From Treponema sp. UBA1793 (GTDB lineage Bacteria; Spirochaetota; Spirochaetia; Treponematales; Treponemataceae), in the NCBI GenBank assembly GCA_002314445.1, contig DCFX01000041.1, positions 1-12,994 of the forward strand: a stretch of DNA of 12,994 nucleotides. Reading direction: 5' to 3'. The notes beneath the pieces are model-generated. The model was not told the DNA's origin and searched no databases. It worked only from the letters and a program-made list of their open reading frames with translations. Of this stretch, positions 6,845-12,994 are shown piece by piece; position 1 is the stretch's first letter, and every line of letters begins with the position of its first letter. A program made the translations under genes and the position numbers.

Positions 6845-8059
6845 TTACTTTGCACCGTACCGTTTCAGAAGTGCTGCAAGCTCCGTATTTTCATGCTCTC
6901 TCGCATACGAAAGCGGCGTATATGTATCTCCGTCTATTTCCGTCGTAACATTCGGGTCCGCTCCTGCCTGCAGAAGAATTGCTACGGTATGGACTGTTCC
7001 CTTGTCCAACATAGCGCTCCAAAGAGCCGTATCCCCTATTTTTGTTTTACTGTCTATTTTACTGCCGTGTTTTATCAGGTATGCGACAATATCGTCATGC
7101 CCCTGCGAGCTTGCAAATATAAGTGCAGTTTCTCCTCTCTTGTTTGCTTCATTAACATCAGCACCCAACCCCATCAGTGTCACAACGGCCTCATACTTAC
7201 CATATTGCGCCGCTAACAGCAGTGAAAAAAAACCGTAGTCAGTCTGCTTCTTTATGTCCGCTCCGTGCTTAACCAGAAGCTTTATCATATCAGAATTGCC
7301 TAAGGCAGCTGCCTGCGTCACAAGTGTTAATGCCTGTTTTTGGTCGGTTATTACTTCCGTGTTGGTATCAGCTCCCGCCGCTATCAATATCCTGGCAAGA
7401 TCAAGTGCATTGTTCTGGACGGCAAAAGTCAGCGCGGTTTCCCCGTTATTCCCTGCAACTTTTACATCAGCACCTGCTGCAATCAATGCTTTGACCGTTT
7501 CAGTTTTCCCTTCGTCTACCGCCCCCATGAGTGGAGTACCACCACCCCTCTGAGGGGCATCCACATCCGCTCCTTTTTGCAGCAGCAGCTTCACTGTTTC
7601 CGTGTATCCTTTTTCTGCCGCATCTCCTAACGCCTGCGTCCCCACTTCGTCCCTTGCAGCAGTATCCGCCCCGTGGTCTAGCAGCAGCTTCGTCATACGC
7701 ACGTTCCCCGTTCCCGCTGCCATCATTAATGGCGTTATGCCTCCCGTACCCGCACGGTTACAGTCTGCTCCTGCCTGTATCAGGTCTTCCGCTATTTCAT
7801 AATAATCACGCCTCACCGCAACTATCAGTGGCGTATAACCGGTATACGTTTCATCGTACCATTCCAGCTCACTTGTATATGCAGGGTCGTCATCCACTGC
7901 AACCTTCTCCTGTATGAGCTTGTCCACTGTGGCATGGTCATTGTCATACACGGCCTGATACAGTTTCGTAACTTTCTCCGGGGCATGCCCCGTGCACGAC
8001 AGGAACAGTATCATAACGCCTGCCATTGCTGCTGTATATGCGTATTGTCTTTTTCTCAT
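6845..8059 (-). CDS. Ankyrin-repeat lipoprotein, possible immunity protein for the 915-aa effector
   Basis: This 404-aa protein begins with a positively charged, hydrophobic signal and a lipobox LFLSC with Cys22, so the mature protein should be a lipid-anchored envelope protein. About eleven ankyrin repeats follow, with recurring TPL/TAL...A...G...V..LL..GAD.N patterns (for example TPLMMAAGTGN, TALIFASSQGH and TPLSYAREHEN), and the protein ends shortly after the last repeat. It contains no other domain. An AGGAG ribosome site at 8069-8073, 9 nt from the ATG, supports the start. It follows the 915-aa effector by 50 bp and precedes the truncated adaptor gene. Ankyrin proteins bind other proteins. 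Exported ones beside secreted effectors can act as immunity factors, which is the inferred role here; a host-interaction or stress role is the alternative. The family call is firm, the function is not. Confidence 0.9.
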   Translation of the reverse strand: MRKRQYAYTAAMAGVMILFLSCTGHAPEKVTKLYQAVYDNDHATVDKLIQEKVAVDDDPAYTSELEWYDETYTGYTPLIVAVRRDYYEIAEDLIQAGADCNRAGTGGITPLMMAAGTGNVRMTKLLLDHGADTAARDEVGTQALGDAAEKGYTETVKLLLQKGADVDAPQRGGGTPLMGAVDEGKTETVKALIAAGADVKVAGNNGETALTFAVQNNALDLARILIAAGADTNTEVITDQKQALTLVTQAAALGNSDMIKLLVKHGADIKKQTDYGFFSLLLAAQYGKYEAVVTLMGLGADVNEANKRGETALIFASSQGHDDIVAYLIKHGSKIDSKTKIGDTALWSAMLDKGTVHTVAILLQAGADPNVTTEIDGDTYTPLSYAREHENTELAALLKRYGAK

Positions 8060-8109
8060 GTCTGTATGCTCCTGTAAAAATCCGGTAAGAGATGCGTCCT
8101 TTCCGCACC

Positions 8110-10857
8110 CTATACCCTTCGTATATTTAAAACGTTGAAATTTATTTCTTTTTCTTTTCTTATTTCCATCAGGCCTGACGATTCCTGCTGCTGCTCCGTC
8201 ACACGCACTCTGAGAGCCGGACGTCTGTCAAACAGCAGGGAATCGTTGATATTATACTTTTCCGGCTTTGGATATGATGCCATTTCTGGCGTATATGGAT
8301 ACGCTTTTCCTGCCTGACCACCCCTGTTTTCCGCCAGATACTCATTAAGGGCTGTATGGTCATAATACAGGTATGTAAAGATTTCACAGCCGTCAGATAC
8401 TTTCCGGACATAACTGTTGGTGCTTGTAAGCTGTACACTGCTTAGAATCCGTTCTTTTTTATTTTCCACACTGACGACTTCAACCTTCAGTATGGTATCA
8501 GATGCCAGCAGTTTCAATTTCAAATGCAGTTCCACAAACCGGTAATTTGTAAAAACTTTGTTATCGTTAAAATACCAGATTTTTGCATCGCTGATGTCAT
8601 AATCGAACATAATCCGGTAAAACGTCCGTATCTGTATGTCTGCATTTTCCCACCGGTCTTTCGTCTCCAGATATTTCCCGCTGAACACATTCCATTCGGC
8701 CCCTTTCCTAGCAATAAAATTCTTTCCGTATGTCCCGTATTTCAGCCACCTTGAAAAATCATCATCTGTGAAATATTCTGCAAGCATGTCTATCCCTATT
8801 CCGGCAAGCGCAAGAATAAGAATGGCCTCAGGGCTCACCGCAAAATAAAAAGTCAGTGCTGCAATGACCACTTTGCCGCTTCCCTTTATGAGTGCCGCAT
8901 CAATATCACCGTTTTTAATCAGTTCTGCGCAGTCAATGGCCGTTATTGCAAAATCAAGGATCATGGCATATTCCTGACGGGAGAAAATTTCACCTGCAGC
9001 AAGTCCTAACCTACCATTTCCATTTTTCAGCAAATCCCATGTTTCGGTAAAATCTAGAACGCTTTTTATTAAGGACAGGGTATTGGACGGTGAAAGGCCT
9101 TCTTTCAATACTGTATACACGGCAATCTGCACGTCAAGTGCTGCCATTACCCTGCCGAGGCCGTTCATCATTTTGCTGTTGAGTATCTTCGATGCGGTGC
9201 TTTCGTTCTCTTCCACCGTTCCTTTTATCGTCACGACGGATATTTTGTCTGCCTTCTCTCCCGGAAACTTCCACTGTATGCGGAGATCCGTATATTCCGT
9301 GACTATTATCCTCTTTTCCTTCGTTATCTTTTTCAGCACTTTTGCCATATAATGCGGCACATGCGTATTGAAACGTTTTCCTCCTGCCCACACAAGGGGT
9401 TTTGCAAAGCACTCGAGAATTTTCAGAGAGATTTCCTTTATATTTTTTGCCTGCGGGTATATTGTTTCCACAAGGAAACACGGTGTTTCATTCATCAGCT
9501 TGTACAGTTCCAGCAGTTTGAAATTATCGTTTATAAACCGGCTTGTATTTCCCTCTATATCCCAGTATCCCGAAACGTCTTTTCCTCCGTTTTTCAACGA
9601 GAGCGCGCTTTCATAATTGTTAAGAGCCTTTTCGCTGTATTCGCTCAGTATTTTTAATGTTGACGGATATTCCGCTGCATATTTAATAATAGTATAATAC
9701 GTGTCATATAATCCTTCATAACTTTTCTCATACATTCCCGCGCTGCAGCCGTACAGTCCGTCGTACATTACTTCCGAAAACTGCGGTTTTGTTATCCAGT
9801 ATGCAAAACACTCCGCGACACACGATAACACTGCCTGTTTTTTTAAGAAATCAGTATAATTTTTTTCAAGATCTTTACCGCTTCCATCCGTTTTCAGGCA
9901 GTTCCATTTGTCACGTGCATCGGCCGTTGAGCAGACAAGATATTTCAGCCTGTCTCTGCTGCTGTCAGTCGTCCTTCCAAGAAAATTATTTATGCCCAGA
10001 CGGAAATCTTCACATTTCGTCTGCAGTTCTTTCCCCTGCTCCATGTAATCGGTAAGGACAACGGTTATCATGGAATCCTTTACAATGAGGTTTTCATACT
10101 CACGGCTTTCCGCATATTTTTCTGGCGGTATGTCTTTTCCCGCCTTTATTATATCCTGAATTTCCAGCAACTTATGGCAAAGCGGTGTGACACGGCTGCA
10201 GGTACCTTTTTCTTCAAGCTGGTCTATAATATTCTGGAGCCGTTTTGAAGACAGCTTTATATCAGAAAGCATGATCCAGCACGTCTCATCCGCCGGTATG
10301 GCAAAGTATTCTTTACCCGCTCCTTCCGGCTGTCTGCTGTCCGACAGGTTACGGACGGGAACATTTTTCCATAATCCGCTGCCGTCCGCAAATAATTCAC
10401 AGCGCAGGAATATTTTTTGCGATTCAGGATCTTTTCTGAACACATCAACATACCGGTTCCGTACTGTTTTTACAGCCTTTTCGTCTATTACTACCGGAGG
10501 ATTGTCCTTATACGAATCGGAATCGGTCAGATGTGCCGTTATTTCGTTTTTATTCTTTTCATACGTGTGAAATATACTCCATATAACCGCTTTTTCTTCA
10601 TCGGTAACGGAAGAATCCAATTCATAATAACTGTCCACAAGGGCAGGTGTATCATGCAGCGTATATAAGGCTTTTAAAAAACTGATTTTATCTTTACCGA
10701 ATCGTTTTTCAGATTCTTCCAGATTCCTGAAAACTAAAAAAGGAATTTTCTTATACGCACCGGTACTGCGTAATCCTATAAAACGGTTTTCATCCTGAAT
10801 ATAACTGTGGGCGGTGTACGCACTTATTTTTATAAACGTTTCTATTATTTTTCTCAT
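8110..10857 (-). CDS. Putative membrane-active injected effector, 915 aa (VasX-like layout, tentative)
   Basis: A large protein without signal peptide, encoded 17 bp after the spike gene, which is the usual place for spike-delivered cargo. Residues ~1-560 are mainly helical with no motif I can name; the stretch EYFAIPADETCWIMLSDI (~183-200) recalls the N-terminal region of VasX-type effectors. A hydrophobic segment spans ~661-692. It is followed by YFTDDDFSRWLKYGTYGKNF (~695-714), similar to the short acidic-then-WL motif after the membrane helices of many type VI effectors. The remaining 200 residues look beta-rich. This layout suggests an effector acting on membranes. The ATG at 10857 has only a weak AAGG-type ribosome site, so translation may depend on the upstream gene. 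The downstream ankyrin lipoprotein may be the cognate immunity protein. The VasX resemblance is from memory and needs a profile comparison. Confidence 0.6.
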   Translation of the reverse strand: MRKIIETFIKISAYTAHSYIQDENRFIGLRSTGAYKKIPFLVFRNLEESEKRFGKDKISFLKALYTLHDTPALVDSYYELDSSVTDEEKAVIWSIFHTYEKNKNEITAHLTDSDSYKDNPPVVIDEKAVKTVRNRYVDVFRKDPESQKIFLRCELFADGSGLWKNVPVRNLSDSRQPEGAGKEYFAIPADETCWIMLSDIKLSSKRLQNIIDQLEEKGTCSRVTPLCHKLLEIQDIIKAGKDIPPEKYAESREYENLIVKDSMITVVLTDYMEQGKELQTKCEDFRLGINNFLGRTTDSSRDRLKYLVCSTADARDKWNCLKTDGSGKDLEKNYTDFLKKQAVLSCVAECFAYWITKPQFSEVMYDGLYGCSAGMYEKSYEGLYDTYYTIIKYAAEYPSTLKILSEYSEKALNNYESALSLKNGGKDVSGYWDIEGNTSRFINDNFKLLELYKLMNETPCFLVETIYPQAKNIKEISLKILECFAKPLVWAGGKRFNTHVPHYMAKVLKKITKEKRIIVTEYTDLRIQWKFPGEKADKISVVTIKGTVEENESTASKILNSKMMNGLGRVMAALDVQIAVYTVLKEGLSPSNTLSLIKSVLDFTETWDLLKNGNGRLGLAAGEIFSRQEYAMILDFAITAIDCAELIKNGDIDAALIKGSGKVVIAALTFYFAVSPEAILILALAGIGIDMLAEYFTDDDFSRWLKYGTYGKNFIARKGAEWNVFSGKYLETKDRWENADIQIRTFYRIMFDYDISDAKIWYFNDNKVFTNYRFVELHLKLKLLASDTILKVEVVSVENKKERILSSVQLTSTNSYVRKVSDGCEIFTYLYYDHTALNEYLAENRGGQAGKAYPYTPEMASYPKPEKYNINDSLLFDRRPALRVRVTEQQQESSGLMEIRKEKEINFNVLNIRRV

Positions 10858-10874
10858 TTCAAGGCCCTTTTTAT

Positions 10875-12992
10875 TCAGATGGTTACAATTTCACTGAAAT
10901 CCGCCGATTCAAAGATATACTGTCCGTTACCTTCCCCCGACCTTACGTATTTCAGTGTGTATCTTTTTCCGGGCACAATTTTTTCAAACCGCAGCAGGTG
11001 TCTGGTATCTTTTTCTACTGCATCATTTTTAACGGTCAGTGTTTTTGAATATGCCCCGTCCGTTGAGGTAAGGGTATAGCTGCTCTCTGAACCTACCTGG
11101 TCAACGGCAGCTGAAAATTCAATTTCATAACCGAACACCACCTGCGCTGCAGGACTGTCTCCGCTGCGTACCCAGCCGTCCGTCGTTTCCACCGCAAATA
11201 CGTATTTTAATTCATCACCCTCTCCGAGGGATGCAAGCCTTTCACTGCTTACAAACATCGTATATGAAGCTGTGGCCGTACCGCCCGAAACCTGCCCGGC
11301 AATCTTTTTTATATACCGCCGCTTGTTGTCGTACCCTTCTTCATACACAAGAAAATTTACATATGCTCCGTCTTCAAGGTTCGTCACACCTGTACTCATG
11401 ACTGCTTCCGCACGGCAGTCGAATTCCGATGCCGTTTTCCCGTCTTTTTCCCATTTCAGTCCGCTGAACGACGGTTTCTTATACGTTATTTCCAGTGTGC
11501 CGCTTTTTTTCATCTGGCACCATGCACTGTGTGCAGAAAAAAAGAATTTCAGGGATTCCCCTGCAGGCGGTGTTCCGGATGGCCTGCTGTAACTCCATTT
11601 CCCTGTCACCGACCCGCCTTTTACAGTCAGGGGCAGCTTGGCAAAGGGAACGTCTGCCGCAGGATCTTTCCCTTCAGGGAATACCTGTAACGTTACCATG
11701 TTCCCGTCGTCTATGTCTTTTACATTTGCAGAAAGCTCTACTTCCTCACCTTCCTTCGCGCTTGTCTTTCCCCACTTCACTGTCGTGAACTGCGGCTTTT
11801 TATTATTTTCCTTAGCCTTGTCTTCCTTCCACTTTTCTGTATTCTTCGGATTAATAATCACAGGCATCGGCATTGAAGCTCCAACTGCTATAACGGTACT
11901 GTTGTTCTGTGCACCCACATCATTGCACGTCGTCACCTGGCTCCCTATGACGCATGCTTCCTTGCCGTCTATTTTGAGCTTGTCGGCTGTTCCGCCGGTC
12001 ACTTCTCCTTCGTTCTTCGGGTTCTTCTGAAATTTGATTGTGCCGGGAAGCTGGTTATGGGTCGGGCTGTCGTTTTTCGCTTTGCTCCCTTTTACCGCTG
12101 CCTTGTGACTTCCGATACTTACGTCTTTTGCCAGCTTGTCGTTCAGTTTTCCGATGAACGGATGCGGCAGAGGGACGTTCTCGGTGTGGTTTCCGGCAGG
12201 GACTACCATGGTGTGCACGTCGAACCCCATTACCTTGTCACCTTCCACGGCAAGCTGCTTGCCTCCCGTCGTTACTCCCTTGCTTCCCTGCATCTTTATG
12301 TTCTTGCCCTTTACTTCTACTTTCTTGTCACACTCGATTTTGACGGTTTTATTTGCCTTACAGTTTATTTCCCCGTCGCTTTCTATGCTCATTTTCTTCG
12401 CTTTGAAACTGATGTTGTCTTCTCCGCTGATTTCAAGTTCCTTGCATTTTACGTGAATGTCACCGAGTTCATTCACAAGAGAGATGCCGTCTTTCTTCGA
12501 CAGCACAAACCGCATCTTTCCTTCTGCCATGGACAGCTGCATTGCCTCCTTCCCGTCTTCATCTATGATTTCTATGCGGGTATCCTTCGTCTGGTAGAGG
12601 ATGCTCTTTGACGGGTTGTCCGTGCTGTGTGCAGGCGGCATGTGCTTTTCATCGTAGACGCAGCCTGCCACAACTCCGTGATCATAGTCTCCTTCGGGGA
12701 AAAAGACCAAAACCTGTGTCCCTATGTCCGGCAGTATCCACATGCCGCTGTTTTTCCCAGCCCACTGTTTCATCATCGGGTACCACGAGCCGACGCACCC
12801 GGGGGAGAGCATGTCCATCGCTATGCGCAGCCTTCCAAGGCAGTCGGGGTCTTTATTGTCCGCTACGATGCCCATTACGGGCGGACATGAGGCATTGTAC
12901 ATCCGCTGGGCAAATTCAAGTATTCCGTCACTTTTCCGACGCGGGTCGGGATATTTTTTAAGCAGTTCTTCTATTTCTTCTCTAAGGTTCAT
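10875..12992 (-). CDS. Injection-system spike: VgrG/gpV-like OB fold, beta-helix needle, PAAR-like tip and Ig-like cargo repeats (705 aa)
   Basis: This protein would cap the tube of a contractile injection system and carry cargo. Residues ~37-118 form the gp5/gpV OB fold (GIVADNKDPDCLGRLRI, then WILPDIGTQVLVFFPEGD). Residues ~130-248 are short alternating beta repeats rich in K, E and G (SFKAKKMSIESDGEINCKA), the needle helix. Residues ~254-380 form a PAAR-like tip with duplicated patterns (VSIGSHKAAVKGSKAKND and ACVIGSQVTTCND). Two Ig-like repeats follow at ~400-505 and ~507-622. A final beta domain (TSTDGAYSKTLTVKND, then LRFEKIVPGKRYTLKY) is of a type seen on type VI cargo proteins. The gp27-like domain of classical VgrG is absent. 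The ATG is 2 nt from the window edge, so the ribosome site is not visible and a longer protein cannot be excluded. It is the first gene of the visible effector transcript. Confidence 0.85.
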   Translation of the reverse strand: MNLREEIEELLKKYPDPRRKSDGILEFAQRMYNASCPPVMGIVADNKDPDCLGRLRIAMDMLSPGCVGSWYPMMKQWAGKNSGMWILPDIGTQVLVFFPEGDYDHGVVAGCVYDEKHMPPAHSTDNPSKSILYQTKDTRIEIIDEDGKEAMQLSMAEGKMRFVLSKKDGISLVNELGDIHVKCKELEISGEDNISFKAKKMSIESDGEINCKANKTVKIECDKKVEVKGKNIKMQGSKGVTTGGKQLAVEGDKVMGFDVHTMVVPAGNHTENVPLPHPFIGKLNDKLAKDVSIGSHKAAVKGSKAKNDSPTHNQLPGTIKFQKNPKNEGEVTGGTADKLKIDGKEACVIGSQVTTCNDVGAQNNSTVIAVGASMPMPVIINPKNTEKWKEDKAKENNKKPQFTTVKWGKTSAKEGEEVELSANVKDIDDGNMVTLQVFPEGKDPAADVPFAKLPLTVKGGSVTGKWSYSRPSGTPPAGESLKFFFSAHSAWCQMKKSGTLEITYKKPSFSGLKWEKDGKTASEFDCRAEAVMSTGVTNLEDGAYVNFLVYEEGYDNKRRYIKKIAGQVSGGTATASYTMFVSSERLASLGEGDELKYVFAVETTDGWVRSGDSPAAQVVFGYEIEFSAAVDQVGSESSYTLTSTDGAYSKTLTVKNDAVEKDTRHLLRFEKIVPGKRYTLKYVRSGEGNGQYIFESADFSEIVTI

Positions 12993-12994
12993 AC

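Noticed and set aside
1..12994. CRISPR arrays, tRNA or rRNA genes, complete insertion sequences, riboswitches
   Set aside because: No regularly spaced short repeats, cloverleaf or rRNA signatures, transposase genes or conserved riboswitch cores were seen on either strand.

Overview
The window comes from a diderm (Gram-negative-type) bacterium and holds an effector-loading island of a contractile injection system (type VI secretion or an extracellular/phage-tail-like relative). The evidence is a minus-strand spike gene joining a VgrG/gpV-like OB fold, a beta-helix needle and a PAAR-like tip, followed in the same orientation by two very large cargo-like proteins, a lipoprotein and small immunity-like genes. 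No rRNA, tRNA or other phylogenetic marker is visible. The lipoprotein signal and moderate GC content would suit a spirochaete such as Treponema, but this is a weak guess.

Layout. Position 1-1098 (+) is the 3' part of a phage/plasmid P4-family primase with a D5-like SF3 helicase; its frame is open from base 1, so the 5' end lies outside. All other genes are on the minus strand and are transcribed from high to low coordinates: the spike gene (12992-10875), a 915-aa probable membrane-active effector (10857-8110), an ankyrin-repeat lipoprotein (8059-6845), a 5'-truncated Ig-like/adaptor gene (6713-6153), a 1235-aa LysM-headed polymorphic effector (6156-2449), its probable immunity gene (2439-1918), an orphan copy of the effector's last 62 residues (1875-1636) and a second immunity copy (1626-1120). 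Gaps are short (17 to 131 bp) and one junction is a 4-nt ATGA overlap, so most or all of this can be one transcript. No promoter or convincing intrinsic terminator is visible.

How the parts fit. The spike would sit at the tip of the injection tube. Its C-terminal Ig-like repeats, which recur in the truncated gene just before the 1235-aa effector, are good candidates for cargo docking. The 915-aa protein with its hydrophobic segment is one candidate cargo, with the ankyrin lipoprotein as possible protector. The 1235-aa protein is the second, protected by the cytoplasmic 173-aa protein. The most striking structure is the tandem repeat at the 3' end: the effector tip plus its immunity gene is present twice (1917-2638 and 1119-1825), the second time without the effector body. 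The tip copies match at 54 of 62 residues. The two immunity proteins are nearly identical in three blocks and very different between them, the pattern expected of a polymorphic toxin locus that diversifies by cassette duplication or recombination.
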